NCBI GenBank assembly: GCA_030433805.1
Contig: JARUXA010000015.1
Coordinates: 62,001-126,000 of the forward strand
Length of the DNA: 64,000 bases
Direction of reading: 5' to 3'
Source of the DNA: Sphingomonas sp. PsM26
GTDB taxonomy: Bacteria > Pseudomonadota > Alphaproteobacteria > Sphingomonadales > Sphingomonadaceae
Shown: positions 36,306 to 47,996 of the stretch, piece after piece
How the letters are laid out: every line of letters starts with the position of its first letter
Numbering within the stretch: the stretch's first letter is position 1
Program-made: the position numbers and the translations under genes
Notes under the pieces: model-generated
Database searches by the model: none
What the model saw: only the letters and a program-made list of their open reading frames with translations
Told to the model about the DNA's origin: nothing

Positions 36306-37724
36306 GTGACGACGACTACACGCAAGACGGCGCGGACGATGCGTCGTTTCGGGTTCGGCACGATGCTCGCGGCGTCTCTTGCTATGGCGGGGGGATCGAT
36401 CGCGCAGACTGCGCCCGACGCCGCGCCGCAGGACAGCGGCCCGCAGCCCTCCTCGGTGGACCGGGGCGGCAATCTCAACCTGCCGAGCAACCCGGAGATT
36501 TTCGGCAAGGTCGATCCCAACGTCCGCAAGCCGACCGCGATCGTCAACGGAACGGTGATCACCGGGACCGACGTCGACCAGCGCCTCGCCTTCCTGCTTG
36601 CCGCGCGCGACATGAAGCTGTCCGAGCAGGAGATGGCGCAATACCGCCTGCTCGTGATCCGTCAGCTGATCGACGAGACGCTCCAGATCCAGGAAGCGAA
36701 GACGGCCGACGTCAAGATCTCGCTCGAGGAGGTCAACAAGAGCTACGATTCGATCGTCCGCAGCAATTTCGGCAAATCCACCGCGGACATGCGCACCTAT
36801 CTGCGGAGCGTCGGCTCGTCCGAACGCTCGTTCAAGCGGCAGGTCGAGGCCGAACTTTCGTGGAACCGCTATCTCCGCCGCAAGGTCGATATCAGTGTGG
36901 GCGACGAGGAAGTCCAAGCGATCATCGACAAGCTGAAGAAGCAGCAGGGCACGACCGAATATCACGTGCGCGAGATCTATTTGTCGGCGGGCGGTGACCG
37001 GTCGCAGGAAGTGTTCGCGCAGGAACAGCAAATCATGGCGTCGATCCAGAAGCGCGAAAAGGGCGAGGACAGCTTCGGCTATTACGCCGGCGCGATGTCG
37101 GAAGCATCGACGCGATCGACCGGCGGCGATCTGGGCTGGCTCAACGAGAACCAGCTTGCGCAGCTTCCGCCCGCGCTGGTCGAGGCGATCCGGAACATGC
37201 AGCCCGAGCATCTTGCCGGACCGATCGAGGTACCGGGCGGTTTCTCGATCATCTACCTGGTCGACACGCGCAAGGTCGGCGTCGCCGATCCGCTCGACTC
37301 GCGTCTGACGTTGAAGCAGCTGAGCGTCCGTTTCCCCGATGGCATCTCGCAGGCGCAGGCCGATGCGCGGGTGACCGAATTCGCCAAGCTGTCGAAGACG
37401 ATCCGTGGGTGCGGTGAAGTCGCCAAGGTTGCATCGGCGCTGGGGGCCGAAGTGGTCGACAACGATTCGGTTCGCATTCGTGATCTTCCGCCGGCGCTCC
37501 GCGACATCATGGCGAAGCTGAGCGTCGGCGAGTCCACCCCGCCATTCGGCTCGGCCAAGGACGGTATCCGATCGCTCGTCCTGTGCGGTCGCGACGAAGC
37601 GTCGGGCAGCACCGTCCCCGGCGTGGAACAGGTTCGCGGCCAGATGGAAAATGCCCGCACCAATTTGCGCGCAAACCAGCTGCTGCGCGATCTGCGGCGC
37701 GACGCGATCATCGAATATCGTTGA
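36306..37724 (+). CDS. surA: Periplasmic chaperone / peptidyl-prolyl isomerase SurA
   Basis: This 472-residue chaperone escorts unfolded outer-membrane proteins such as LptD. A signal peptide is seen after a basic start (TMLAASLAMAGGSIAQ). The SurA N-terminal chaperone domain (VNGTVITGTDVDQRLAFLLA to about residue 220) is followed by one clear parvulin domain (TEYHVREIYLS, STGGDLGWLNENQLAQLPPA, VPGGFSIIYLVD). E. coli SurA has two parvulin domains; here the second is not recognisable. GTG 36306 follows GGGATTGGG and begins the basic leader. It lies between lptD and pdxA as in E. coli. Confidence 0.9.
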   Translation: MTTTTRKTARTMRRFGFGTMLAASLAMAGGSIAQTAPDAAPQDSGPQPSSVDRGGNLNLPSNPEIFGKVDPNVRKPTAIVNGTVITGTDVDQRLAFLLAARDMKLSEQEMAQYRLLVIRQLIDETLQIQEAKTADVKISLEEVNKSYDSIVRSNFGKSTADMRTYLRSVGSSERSFKRQVEAELSWNRYLRRKVDISVGDEEVQAIIDKLKKQQGTTEYHVREIYLSAGGDRSQEVFAQEQQIMASIQKREKGEDSFGYYAGAMSEASTRSTGGDLGWLNENQLAQLPPALVEAIRNMQPEHLAGPIEVPGGFSIIYLVDTRKVGVADPLDSRLTLKQLSVRFPDGISQAQADARVTEFAKLSKTIRGCGEVAKVASALGAEVVDNDSVRIRDLPPALRDIMAKLSVGESTPPFGSAKDGIRSLVLCGRDEASGSTVPGVEQVRGQMENARTNLRANQLLRDLRRDAIIEYR

Positions 37725-38736
37725 TCTGCTCGCCTCGACGCCTTCGGCACCGCTCGTCGTCTCGATGGGTGATCCCGCCGGAATCGGTCCCGAGATCCTC
37801 GCCAAGGCGTGGATGAAGCGGAAGGACGCCAGACTTCCGGCGTTCTTCGCCACCGGTGACGCGCGCGCGATTGCGGCGGTATGGGATGGCCCGGTCGAAA
37901 CGATCCTGCATCCGGCGGCTGCGAACGGCGTTTTCGATCATGCTCTGCCTGTCTTAACGGTCGAGGACGGCGGCGAGATCATTCCCGGGCGTCCCGACGT
38001 GGCGGGGGCACGGTGCGCGTTGCGTGCGCTGGAACTGGCGGCGGGCCTGGTTCGCTCCGGCGCGGCGCGTGCGCTGGTGACAGCACCAGTGTCCAAGGCG
38101 CAACTCTATCACATCGGCTTCAATTATCCGGGACAGACCGAATTCGTCGCCGAACGCTGCGGCATTGCTGGCGAGAATGCGGTGATGATGCTCGCCGGGC
38201 CAGACCTGCGCGTCGTGCCGATCACCACGCACGTGGCCTTGGCGGATGTCGGCGCGCTGCTCTCGATTGATCTGCTGGTCGCCAAGGGGCGCGCGACCGC
38301 ACGTGGCCTGACGCGCAATTTCGGGATCGCGGCACCGCGGATCGCGTTCGCGGGGCTCAACCCGCATGCGGGTGAAGGCGGCGCAATCGGGCGCGAGGAA
38401 ATCGAGATCATCGCGCCGGCGGTCGCACAGCTGTGCGCCGAGGGGATCGCCGCAACCGGGCCGTTCGCCGCCGATACGCTGTTCCACCCACGTGCGCGGC
38501 TGACCTATGACGCGGTAATGTGCTGCTATCACGATCAGGCGCTGATCCCGATCAAGACGCTGTATTTCGACGAGGGCGTCAACATCACGCTCGGCCTCCC
38601 GATCGTGCGGACCTCGCCCGATCACGGAACGGCCTTCAACATTGCGGGCGAGAACATCGCCGAACCCGGCGCGATGATCGCGGCGATCCGCCTAGCGGGC
38701 GACGCTGCCGACCGGCGTGCCGCGATCGGCGCGTGA
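37651..38736 (+). CDS. pdxA: 4-hydroxythreonine-4-phosphate dehydrogenase PdxA
   Basis: This enzyme of pyridoxal phosphate synthesis oxidises 4-phosphohydroxy-threonine. The N-terminal strand [16 protein letters not shown] and the metal histidines in [22 protein letters not shown] and [10 protein letters not shown] are all present, so the domain is intact. The start is a problem. The domain begins at about 37726, but no ATG, GTG or TTG lies in frame between the surA stop (37724) and ATG 37765, which would cut the first strand. The first upstream ATG is 37651, 74 bases inside surA, preceded by a weak TGGA. CTG 37726 directly after surA is another possibility. I give 37651 as the outer limit. 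Confidence 0.9.
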   Translation: MPAPICAQTSCCAICGATRSSNIVDLLASTPSAPLVVSMGDPAGIGPEILAKAWMKRKDARLPAFFATGDARAIAAVWDGPVETILHPAAANGVFDHALPVLTVEDGGEIIPGRPDVAGARCALRALELAAGLVRSGAARALVTAPVSKAQLYHIGFNYPGQTEFVAERCGIAGENAVMMLAGPDLRVVPITTHVALADVGALLSIDLLVAKGRATARGLTRNFGIAAPRIAFAGLNPHAGEGGAIGREEIEIIAPAVAQLCAEGIAATGPFAADTLFHPRARLTYDAVMCCYHDQALIPIKTLYFDEGVNITLGLPIVRTSPDHGTAFNIAGENIAEPGAMIAAIRLAGDAADRRAAIGA

Positions 38737-39575
38737 CGACTAGCGACGCGCGCCCGGTGCGCCCCGACCTTCCCCCGCTGCGCGACGTCATCGCGCGTCA
38801 CGGGCTGGCCGCGAGCAAGGCGCTTGGGCAGAACTTCCTGCTCGACGCACAACTGCTTGCGCGGATCGCGCGGATCCCGGGGGACCTGACCGACGCAGAA
38901 GTGCTGGAGATCGGACCGGGTCCGGGTGGCCTGACGCGTGCGCTACTCGCCGCAGGGGCGCGGGTCACCGCAATTGAGCGCGACAGGCGCTGCATCCCGG
39001 CGCTCGCCGAGCTAAGCGAAGCCTTTCCGGGCCAGTTGCGCGTGATCGAAGGCGACGCGCTTGAGATCGACGCAGTGCCGCTGTTCGAGGGCAAGCCGCA
39101 CATCGCCTCCAACCTCCCTTATAACATCGGCACGGCGCTGCTGGTGCGCTGGCTGTCGGCGGACTGGGCGCCGTGGTGGCAAAGCCTGACGCTGATGTTT
39201 CAGCGCGAAGTCGCCGACCGGATCGTCGCCAAGACCGATGACGACGCGTATGGGCGGCTCGCGGTACTGGCGCAGTGGCGGAGCAAGGCGACGCTGGCGA
39301 TGCCGGTGCACCGCTCCGCCTTCACGCCGCCACCCAAGGTAATGTCGGCGGTGGTGCATATCGTACCCGAGACGGCGCCCCAGGATGTCCACTTCGCCAC
39401 ACTGGAACGGCTGACCGGTGCGGCGTTCGGGCAGAGGCGCAAGATGTTGCGGCAGAGCCTGAAAGGGGTGCCCGGCGCGCTCAACGCGCTGGAGACGGTG
39501 GGCATCGACCCGACACGCCGTGCGGAAACGGTCAGCGTCGCAGAGTTCGTCGCTGTTGCCCGCGCGCTCGGATAG
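38733..39575 (+). CDS. rsmA: 16S rRNA dimethyladenosine methyltransferase RsmA (KsgA)
   Basis: This 280-residue SAM enzyme dimethylates A1518 and A1519 of 16S rRNA. It shows [13 protein letters not shown], the SAM loop [14 protein letters not shown], the catalytic NLPYNIGT near residue 128, and the C-terminal [14 protein letters not shown] 38733 overlaps the pdxA stop (GTGA), giving coupled translation, and is followed by the expected N-terminal region. It completes the lptD-surA-pdxA-rsmA block; apaG and apaH, which follow in E. coli, are absent. Confidence 0.94.
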   Translation: MTTSDARPVRPDLPPLRDVIARHGLAASKALGQNFLLDAQLLARIARIPGDLTDAEVLEIGPGPGGLTRALLAAGARVTAIERDRRCIPALAELSEAFPGQLRVIEGDALEIDAVPLFEGKPHIASNLPYNIGTALLVRWLSADWAPWWQSLTLMFQREVADRIVAKTDDDAYGRLAVLAQWRSKATLAMPVHRSAFTPPPKVMSAVVHIVPETAPQDVHFATLERLTGAAFGQRRKMLRQSLKGVPGALNALETVGIDPTRRAETVSVAEFVAVARALG

Positions 39576-39581
39576 CCCGAG

Positions 39582-39908
39582 TCAGACGAGTAACAGGACA
39601 ACCCAGAAGATCATTGCTGGTACCACGAAAACTGGCCGACGGACGTTCGCCAGGCGGTCGCCTCCGACATGCATGAATGCCACGGCGAACAGGCTGGAAC
39701 ATGCGATCAGCGCGCAGGCCCGCAGCACCATTGCCGGTTGACCGAGTGCTGGCCAATCGACCAAACCCGTACGAGCGCCGCTCAGATATTGCTCGGCGTC
39801 GATCAGGTCGGCCGTCAGAATCAATGCGAGATACATGACTTCGATCAGCAGCAAAGGGCCGATCTTCAAAACGAACACGATGGATCGAGCTGCTGTATCC
39901 GCGCGCAT
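39582..39908 (-). CDS. Small three-helix membrane protein, unknown function
   Basis: I do not recognise this 108-residue protein. Three hydrophobic segments are visible: about 12-36 (VFVLKIGPLLLIEVMYLALILTA), 58-82 (AMVLRACALIACSSLFAVAFMHV) and 90-108 (VFVVPAMIFWVVLLLV). ATG 39908 has GGAG five bases upstream; GTG 39914 is an alternative. The gene ends 6 bases from rsmA in a convergent arrangement. The hydrophobic pattern and ribosome site support a real gene, but with no known domain confidence is moderate. Confidence 0.6.
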   Translation of the reverse strand: MRADTAARSIVFVLKIGPLLLIEVMYLALILTADLIDAEQYLSGARTGLVDWPALGQPAMVLRACALIACSSLFAVAFMHVGGDRLANVRRPVFVVPAMIFWVVLLLV

Positions 39909-39985
39909 GACCACTCCGTTGAGTGCAATCGACGCCTTACGCGAACTCGTACATTGTCTGCCGCGGTTGCGGCTATGCCACCGCC

Positions 39986-40507
39986 TTAGTCCTTTGCGGT
40001 CGGTGTCCCTGCGGGCGGGGGCACGACCGTTGCGGCAGCCGCCGTCACGATAGGCGGCCCCTTGGCGATCGTCGCGGTCAACGCGGCGATTTCGGGACAG
40101 GCGCGCTTGGCGCAGACGGTGCGAATCTTGGCGAGGTTCTCGCGCGCGCGCTGCACCGCGCCGCGTGCGACGAGCGCCTCGCCCTGCCCGCGTAAGGCCG
40201 CGATATCGTTGGGGTCGAGCGACAAAGCCTCACGGTACAGCCGGATCGCCTTGCCCGGAAGCGCGCGGGAATGCGCGACCTGCCCGAGCGCCGTGAACGC
40301 ATCGCGGTTGCGGGGATCGACCGCAACAGCGCTTTCCAGCATGTCGGTTGCGCCATCGAGATTACCCGAGGCCTGCAACGCCCGGCCCTTCGCCAGCAAC
40401 GCCAGCGAGCGCGCGTCGATCGCATCCTCGGCGCGCTGGCCCTGAACTGCGGTTCCGATCGTCAGCAGCGTCATCGCAGCCGCGATCGCAACGGGGGTGT
40501 AGCGCAT
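39986..40507 (-). CDS. Exported tetratricopeptide-repeat protein
   Basis: This 173-residue protein has an N-terminal signal peptide (MRYTPVAIAAAMTLLTIGTAVQG), so it is predicted periplasmic. TPR units follow: LALLAKGRALQASGNLDGATDMLESAVAVDP, AFTALGQVAHSRALPGKAIRLYREALSLDP and a third weaker unit to about residue 135. The C-terminal Ala/Pro-rich tail is probably disordered. ATG 40507 has GGAG seven bases upstream. It lies downstream of rsmB on the same strand, 34 bases away. Partner unknown. Confidence 0.75.
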   Translation of the reverse strand: MRYTPVAIAAAMTLLTIGTAVQGQRAEDAIDARSLALLAKGRALQASGNLDGATDMLESAVAVDPRNRDAFTALGQVAHSRALPGKAIRLYREALSLDPNDIAALRGQGEALVARGAVQRARENLAKIRTVCAKRACPEIAALTATIAKGPPIVTAAAATVVPPPAGTPTAKD

Positions 40508-40541
40508 GAGATACTCCAGCTTCGTCACGCGCACAGCGGTA

Positions 40542-41714
40542 TCACCCGCGAGTTAATCGCGCGACAAAAAACCCGTCGGTCGCGTCGTGCGCGGGCGTGA
40601 GCCGTACACCGGCACCGTGCACGCGACCTGCGGGTAAGGCGAGCGGCTCGGCATGCCAGCCGGCGTGATCCGCTAGGAACGCAGCGACCTGCCCGGCCCC
40701 CTCCTCGTCGAGCAGCGAACAGACGATATAGACCAGCGCGCCGCCGGGCCGGACCAGATCCGCGCCGATCGCCAGGACGTGCTGCTGCGTCGCCACCAGC
40801 CGGTCGAGCCGTTCGGGGCTCAGCCGCCAGCGCGCCTCCGGGTTGCGGCGCCACGTGCCGGTCCCCGAACAGGGCGCATCGATCAGCACGCAATCCGCGC
40901 TGCCGCCCCAGTCTTCGAGCATCTCGGCCTCGCGTCCCGGGTTGAGCAGCCGCGTCTCGATGATCGCCGCGTCGGCGCGCTCCGCGCGGGGCGCGAGCCG
41001 TGACAGGCGGTTGCGATCGGTATCGGTCGCGAGGATCACGCCCTCCCCGCCCATCGCCGCCGCCAGCGCGAGCGTCTTGCCGCCCGCGCCGGCGCACAGG
41101 TCGACGATCCGCTGGCCCGTCTTGGCCTTTGCCGCGAGCGTGACCATCTGGCTGCCCGCGTCCTGCACTTCCAGCGCGCCGTCCGGCACACCTTCCATCT
41201 TGTCGACATCCGTCCCGGCGGTAAGCCGCAGCGCATCGGGCAAGCCCGCGATCGGCTCCGATCCTTCGATGACCAGATCGCCCGCCTTGGCGCGGTTGAC
41301 GCGGACGTCGAGCGGAGCGCGATCGATCAGCGCGGGGAATTCGGCATCGTCGAGCCCCGACGCGCGGAGGCGTTCGAGCAGCCAGTTGGGCGCGACGCCG
41401 GGGAATGCCTTGCTCTCGCTGTCCCCGATCTTCGCGGGGCCGTGGCCGACGCCGTCGAAGGTCGCGGCAAGCTCCGCATTCTCGGCGGCGAGCGCGAGCA
41501 TCGCGGCGCGGCCCGAGCGCGGGCGTTCGCCGATCGTGCGGATCGCGGCATAGACCAGCTCGCGCACCGCGCGGCGATCCTTGCTCCCGGCATAACGGCG
41601 GTTGGCGAAATAGCGTGCGACCAGCGTATCCGCCGCTGCGCCGGAATCGCGCGCGGCGACGATAATCTCGTCGAGCAACTCGATTGCGGCCTGGGTTCTT
41701 GCGGCGGGGGTCAT
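40542..41714 (-). CDS. rsmB: RsmB/NOP-family rRNA (cytosine-5) methyltransferase
   Basis: This 390-residue enzyme is predicted to methylate C967 of 16S rRNA. An NusB-like N-terminal region (to about 130) precedes the SAM domain with IVDLCAGAGGKTLALAAAMGG near 215 and ATDTDRNRLSRLA. Both catalytic cysteines of m5C RNA methyltransferases are present: LIDAPCSGTGTWRRNPEARW (motif IV) and YIVCSLLDEEG (motif VI). The PUA-like parts differ between members, so RsmB is the likely but not proven name. The start ATG 41714 has GGAAAG upstream. Confidence 0.87.
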   Translation of the reverse strand: MTPAARTQAAIELLDEIIVAARDSGAAADTLVARYFANRRYAGSKDRRAVRELVYAAIRTIGERPRSGRAAMLALAAENAELAATFDGVGHGPAKIGDSESKAFPGVAPNWLLERLRASGLDDAEFPALIDRAPLDVRVNRAKAGDLVIEGSEPIAGLPDALRLTAGTDVDKMEGVPDGALEVQDAGSQMVTLAAKAKTGQRIVDLCAGAGGKTLALAAAMGGEGVILATDTDRNRLSRLAPRAERADAAIIETRLLNPGREAEMLEDWGGSADCVLIDAPCSGTGTWRRNPEARWRLSPERLDRLVATQQHVLAIGADLVRPGGALVYIVCSLLDEEGAGQVAAFLADHAGWHAEPLALPAGRVHGAGVRLTPAHDATDGFFVARLTRG

Positions 41715-41784
41715 TGGCAGTCTTTCCGGGGTGGTTCGGTGTGAACAGACGCCCGTAGATCAATTTGACGGCTTCGGGAAACTT

Positions 41785-41842
41785 TCCCCGGGCAAGGCGC
41801 TCCCGGGGAGCCACGGATGGCCGCCCAGACGGTGGCCATCCG
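41785..41842. terminator. Two hairpins between VOC and rsmB genes
   Basis: TCCCCGGG (41785-41792) pairs with CCCGGGGA (41802-41809). CGGATGGCCGCC (41814-41825) pairs with GGTGGCCATCCG (41831-41842) with one G-U pair and a CAGAC loop. The second lies 9 bases after the end of the leftward VOC gene and is a likely terminator for it. Confidence 0.6.
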
Positions 41843-41851
41843 GGCGATGCG

Positions 41852-42220
41852 TCAGGCGGGGGGTGCGAACACGCGCAGCCGGTGACCGTCAGGGTCGAGT
41901 GCGACGAAGGTCATGCTGAAGCGCATGAGGGTCGGGGCTTGGAGGACGACAATGCCGCGTTGGGACCAATCGGCATGAGTCGCCTCCACCGCGGCTGCGT
42001 CGGCGACGGCGAAGGCGATCTCGCTGCCACCGGCCTGCCCGGTGCTCGCGGGTTCGACGGTCTCCTGCAACCACAGGCCGAGCATGACCCCTTCCCGCAA
42101 TGGCAGGATCGCGACGTCCGCCTTTTGCTCGACGATGGGCAGGTCAAGCATGTCGCGATAGAAAGCTGCGCTCGCGACATGGTCGCGGACGTACAGCAAA
42201 AGGAATGTGAAGTCGGGCAT
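41852..42220 (-). CDS. VOC superfamily (glyoxalase/bleomycin-resistance-like) protein
   Basis: This 122-residue single VOC domain has paired beta-alpha-beta-beta-beta modules. It starts FTFLLLYVRDHVASAAFYRDML and ends VALDPDGHRLRVFAPPA, the usual glyoxalase-fold ends with possible metal ligands. The start ATG 42220 follows a GGGGGAC purine tract. It lies just downstream of a WYL-type regulator on the same strand, a pairing often seen for such proteins. Substrate unknown. Confidence 0.82.
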   Translation of the reverse strand: MPDFTFLLLYVRDHVASAAFYRDMLDLPIVEQKADVAILPLREGVMLGLWLQETVEPASTGQAGGSEIAFAVADAAAVEATHADWSQRGIVVLQAPTLMRFSMTFVALDPDGHRLRVFAPPA

Positions 42221-42304
42221 GGAAAGTCCCCCAGCGTAGCGGCACTCGGGATGGGTGCCGGTGCGGAAAAGCTACGACGCGCTGCTGTCAGCCTCTGTCA
42301 GCAG

Positions 42305-42994
42305 TCACTGTTCGGGAACCCCCTGGAGCGCGTGCCACGCCTTGAGAAGCCGCGCGCGACGATCCGGATAGCGCGCGGCGTCGGATCGGATCGTGCGAAT
42401 GCGGTCGATCCGGAAGTGCCGGTAGCCGTCGCGCAACTCGCACCAGGCGACGAGCACGCGCACCCGATCATAGAAAGCGAGCGCGATCGGCCAGATCATG
42501 CGATCGGTCAGCCTATCGTGTTCGTCGGCATAGCCGATCAGCAGCTTGTGTTCGGACCGGATCGCTTGCCGGATCGCCACAAGATCGCCGTCGCGCGCGG
42601 CGATCGGTTCTCCAGGACCGATCAGCAAGCCCGATGCGTCGACGTTCGCCTTGAGGCCGTCGGGCAGGACCGCGCCGATCTTTGCGAGCACGTTGCGGGC
42701 GGCCACGCCGAGCATCCCGTCCGCGCGTTCCGAAACCCACCGCGACCCGAGCACCAAAGCGTCGATTTCCTCCTCGGAGAACATCAGCGGCGGCAGCAGA
42801 AACCCCGGCCTGAGCATATATCCGAGGCCTGCTTCCCCCGCGATATCCGCGCCCTGCGCCCGCAGGCTCTCGATGTCACGGTAGACGGTGCGCAAGGAAA
42901 CGCCGAGCTCCTCGGCGAGCACCGCACCCGCGACCGGCCGCCGATGCTGCCGGAGCACTTGGATCAGGTCGAGGAGGCGATCGGCGCGAGACAT
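42305..42994 (-). CDS. YafY-type transcriptional regulator (HTH_11 + WYL)
   Basis: This 229-residue regulator has an N-terminal winged helix (RLLDLIQVLRQHRRPVAGAVLAEELGVSLRTVYRDIESL, about 5-45) and a C-terminal WYL ligand-sensing domain (about 135-200, with AIRSEHKLLIGYADEHDRL, where the WYL strand would be, and MIWPIALAFYDRVRVLVAWCELRDGYRHFRIDRI). It probably controls the VOC gene 84 bases downstream and possibly itself. The start ATG 42994 has AGAG upstream. Confidence 0.85.
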   Translation of the reverse strand: MSRADRLLDLIQVLRQHRRPVAGAVLAEELGVSLRTVYRDIESLRAQGADIAGEAGLGYMLRPGFLLPPLMFSEEEIDALVLGSRWVSERADGMLGVAARNVLAKIGAVLPDGLKANVDASGLLIGPGEPIAARDGDLVAIRQAIRSEHKLLIGYADEHDRLTDRMIWPIALAFYDRVRVLVAWCELRDGYRHFRIDRIRTIRSDAARYPDRRARLLKAWHALQGVPEQ

Positions 42995-43078
42995 GGGCGT
43001 TTCTCTTTGCCCATGCTTACCGTCAAATCAGGCGTCTGTCAGTGGACGCCGAAGCCCCTGGCCGTTCGAGGACTCCCC

Positions 43079-44945
<1,867 letters not shown>

Positions 44946-44986
44946 CGATCTACTCTCTTACGCTAACACTATGGGCGACGATGCTA

Positions 44987-45445
44987 TCACTGGTCCGGCA
45001 ACGGCGCGAGATCGGGTTCTACGAACGCGCGTCGTGCCGCAACCGAGAACAGACGCTCCCGGCTGTAAAAGCGCAGCGGCCAGTCGCGCTGCCCTTCGGG
45101 CCGCCGCAACAGGGCGTTGACGGTCGCGACGAGCGATCCCGACGCCGCCGGCGTTGCGAGATAGCCGCGGACCCCGGCGACGAACGTCCGGGTGATCGTC
45201 GCGTGAAACCCGCTGGTATCGTCATTCACCCCGCCGACCGACTCGTTGTAGCGGCAGATGATGGTCGCGATCTCCGCATCGACGTCCACGTCGGGCCGAT
45301 CGCGCAGCAGCCAGCACGTCGCGGCGATATGCGCCTCGTGCGTCCAGTCGGCCTTGGGCAGCGTGCAAGCCAGCAACCCCTCCCCGATGCGCCGGATCGC
45401 GGCGTCATCGGGGAACAGTCTCGGTTCTGGGTCGGCATTCGGCAT
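44987..45445 (-). CDS. Conserved-looking protein of unknown function
   Basis: I do not recognise this 152-residue protein. It looks soluble and mostly helical, with a WTHEAHIAATCWLLRDRPDVD stretch near residue 34, NDDTSGFHATITRTFVAGVRGYL near 75 and RDWPLRFYSRERLFSVAARRAFVEPDLAPL at the end. The histidines in HEAH and GFH and the nearby acidic residues could form a metal site. ATG 45445 follows GGAGG at five bases, a good ribosome site. There is no signal peptide. It lies after pckA on the same strand, 41 bases away. Confidence 0.7.
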   Translation of the reverse strand: MPNADPEPRLFPDDAAIRRIGEGLLACTLPKADWTHEAHIAATCWLLRDRPDVDVDAEIATIICRYNESVGGVNDDTSGFHATITRTFVAGVRGYLATPAASGSLVATVNALLRRPEGQRDWPLRFYSRERLFSVAARRAFVEPDLAPLPDQ

Positions 45446-45486
45446 CGGAACCTCCGTGAAGGGCCCGATGCCGGTTCCTGAGCGGA

Positions 45487-47094
45487 TCAGGCCGGCGCGT
45501 GGACCTTTGGCGCCGATTGACGCACGCCTTCGTCGACATGCTCCGCGAACTGCGCGAAGTTCTCGACGAACAGATCGACCAGCTTCGCCGCGGTGGCGTC
45601 ATACGCCTCCTTGTCCGCCCAGGTCGCGCGCGGCTCGAGGATCGCGCTGTCGACCCCCGGCACCGCGACCGGCACCTTGAACCCGAAGTTCGGGTCGGTC
45701 CGGAACTCGGCATCGTTGAGGCTGCCGTCCAGCGCCGCATTCAGCAGCGCGCGCGTCGCCTTGATGGGCATGCGACTGCCTACGCCGTACTTGCCGCCAG
45801 TCCAGCCGGTGTTGACCAGCCAGCAATCGACCCCGCCTTTGGCGATCCGCTCCTTGAGCAGATTGCCGTAAACCGAGGGATGCCGCGCCATGAACGGCGC
45901 GCCGAAGCACGTCGAGAAGGTCGCGTCCGGCTCAGTCACGCCGATTTCGGTGCCAGCCACGCGTGCCGTATACCCCGAGAGGAAGTGGTACATCGCCTGT
46001 TCCGGTGTTAGCTTCGCGATCGGCGGCAGGATCCCATAGGCGTCCGCGGTCAGCATCACGATGTTGCGCGGCACCGGCCCCATGTTCTTTTCGGACGCAT
46101 TGGGGATGAAGTCGATCGGATAGGCCCCGCGGCTGTTCTCGGCGAGGCTCGCGTCGTCGAGGTCAAGCTGGCGCGTCACCGGGTCCATCACGACATTCTC
46201 TAGGATCGTCCCGAACCGCTTGGTCGTCGCAAAAATCTCGGGTTCCGCGTCAGCCGACAGGCGGATCATCTTGGCGTAACAGCCGCCCTCGAAATTGAAG
46301 ACCGCAGTGTCCGACCAGCCATGCTCGTCATCGCCGATCAGCGTGCGGCTCGCGTCCGCGCTCAACGTCGTCTTGCCGGTGCCCGACAGGCCGAAGAACA
46401 CCGCGGTGTCGCCGTCCGGCCCCATGTTGGCCGAGCAATGCATCGGCATCACGCCGGTCGGCGGGAGGAGATAGTTGAGCAGGCTGAACACCGACTTCTT
46501 CATCTCGCCAGCATAGCGCGTCCCGCCGATGAGGATCAGCCTCTCGGTGAAGTTGACCGCGATCACGGTCTCGCTGCGGCAACCGTGGCGCTCGGGCGAA
46601 GCGCGGAAGCTCGGCAAGTCGAGGATCGTGTAATCGGGCACGAAATCGCGCAGCTCCGATTCCTCCGGGCGGACCAGCATCGTGCGGATGAAGCTGTTGT
46701 GCCACGCGAGTTCGTTGACGACGCGGACCTTCACGCGGTGCTCGGGCTGCGATCCACCGAACAGGTCCTGGACGAACAGGTCTTCCTTGTGGCGGAGCGC
46801 TGCGAGGAAATCGGCCTTCAGCGCGGCGAAATGCTCAGGCGACATTGCCTTGTTGCTTTTGCCCCACCACACGGTCGATTCGGTTTCGGCATCGCGGACG
46901 ATGAACTTGTCCTGCGCCGAACGCCCGGTATGCGCGCCGGTTTCGACGACCAGCGGGCCGTCGGCGGACAATTTTCCCTCGCCGCGCGAGATGGCGGCCT
47001 GGATCAGGCGCGCGGTAACGAGGTTCCAGTGCAGGCTCGCGCGGGTCTCGATACCCTGCGCGTCAAGCCCCGCAACGGGGATGCGGTCACTCAC
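45487..47094 (-). CDS. pckA: Phosphoenolpyruvate carboxykinase (ATP)
   Basis: This 535-residue enzyme converts oxaloacetate to PEP in gluconeogenesis. It shows the kinase loop [15 protein letters not shown] near residue 240, GDDEHGWSD and GCYAKMI metal/substrate motifs, and [16 protein letters not shown] N-terminal sequence ([17 protein letters not shown]). The start is GTG 47094, with AGGAGA seven bases upstream. It is divergent from chvI with about 190 bases between them. In other alphaproteobacteria pckA expression responds to ChvG-ChvI, which fits its position. Confidence 0.95.
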   Translation of the reverse strand: MSDRIPVAGLDAQGIETRASLHWNLVTARLIQAAISRGEGKLSADGPLVVETGAHTGRSAQDKFIVRDAETESTVWWGKSNKAMSPEHFAALKADFLAALRHKEDLFVQDLFGGSQPEHRVKVRVVNELAWHNSFIRTMLVRPEESELRDFVPDYTILDLPSFRASPERHGCRSETVIAVNFTERLILIGGTRYAGEMKKSVFSLLNYLLPPTGVMPMHCSANMGPDGDTAVFFGLSGTGKTTLSADASRTLIGDDEHGWSDTAVFNFEGGCYAKMIRLSADAEPEIFATTKRFGTILENVVMDPVTRQLDLDDASLAENSRGAYPIDFIPNASEKNMGPVPRNIVMLTADAYGILPPIAKLTPEQAMYHFLSGYTARVAGTEIGVTEPDATFSTCFGAPFMARHPSVYGNLLKERIAKGGVDCWLVNTGWTGGKYGVGSRMPIKATRALLNAALDGSLNDAEFRTDPNFGFKVPVAVPGVDSAILEPRATWADKEAYDATAAKLVDLFVENFAQFAEHVDEGVRQSAPKVHAPA

Positions 47095-47288
47095 AACATT
47101 CTCTCCTACTGTGCCGACCATCATGGGGGCGGCATCGGTTCCTCGCCGCATATCGCCGGGCCGTTCTGCGGTCAAACGGGCACGATCGACGACGGCGCGC
47201 AATGTGGGACAGCTTTGTTCAGCGTGGATTGAGGCTGGCAGCGTAATGGATTAGGCCGGATCCCCAACGACACGAGGCCCCTCCGCCG

Positions 47289-47996
47289 ATGACGGCAACG
47301 ATTGCCCTGGTCGATGACGACCGTAACATCCTGACATCGGTGTCGATCACGCTGCAGGCCGAGGGTTTCGTCACCCGGCTATATTCGGATGGCGAAACCG
47401 CGCTCAAGGCACTGATCGACAATCCGCCCGACATTGCGATCCTCGACATCAAGATGCCGCGAATGGACGGGCTCGAACTGCTCCGCCGCCTGCGCGAGAA
47501 GAGCATGGTGCCGGTAATCTTCCTGACATCCAAGGACGACGAGCTCGACGAGGCGCTTGGGCTGGCGATGGGGGCGGACGATTATATCGCGAAGCCCTTC
47601 TCGCAACGTCTTCTGATTGCGCGGATTCGTGCGATTTTGCGGCGTGCCGAAGTGTCGCAAGGCGGCGCGGGGACCGAGGAAGCGGCAGCGGAAACCAGCC
47701 TGACGCGCGGGCGGCTCGCGATGGATACCGCGCGTCACCGCGTGACCTGGGACGGTGCGCCAGTCACGCTGACGGTCACCGAATTCCTGATCCTGGAGAC
47801 GCTTGCGCAGCGCCCGGGGATCGTGAAGACCCGCAACCAGCTGATGGATGCGGCGTATCATGACGACATTTACGTCGATGACCGCACGATCGACAGCCAT
47901 ATCAAGCGCGTTCGGCGCAAGTTCCGGCAAGTTGACGCCAGCTTTGACGCGATCGAGACACTCTATGGAGCGGGCTATCGATTCTCCGAGGAATGA
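47289..47996 (+). CDS. chvI: Response regulator ChvI
   Basis: This 235-residue OmpR-type regulator has a receiver domain (1-120) with acidic pocket VDDD at 8-11, phosphoacceptor Asp near 53 in [11 protein letters not shown], and the conserved lysine in DDYIAKPFS. The C-terminal winged helix (about 140-235) contains [17 protein letters not shown] and [13 protein letters not shown]. It is the partner of ChvG downstream, which overlaps it. In Rhizobiaceae and Caulobacter this pair responds to acid or envelope stress. Context with pckA and hprK supports the ChvI name over a generic OmpR. Confidence 0.92.
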   Translation: MTATIALVDDDRNILTSVSITLQAEGFVTRLYSDGETALKALIDNPPDIAILDIKMPRMDGLELLRRLREKSMVPVIFLTSKDDELDEALGLAMGADDYIAKPFSQRLLIARIRAILRRAEVSQGGAGTEEAAAETSLTRGRLAMDTARHRVTWDGAPVTLTVTEFLILETLAQRPGIVKTRNQLMDAAYHDDIYVDDRTIDSHIKRVRRKFRQVDASFDAIETLYGAGYRFSEE

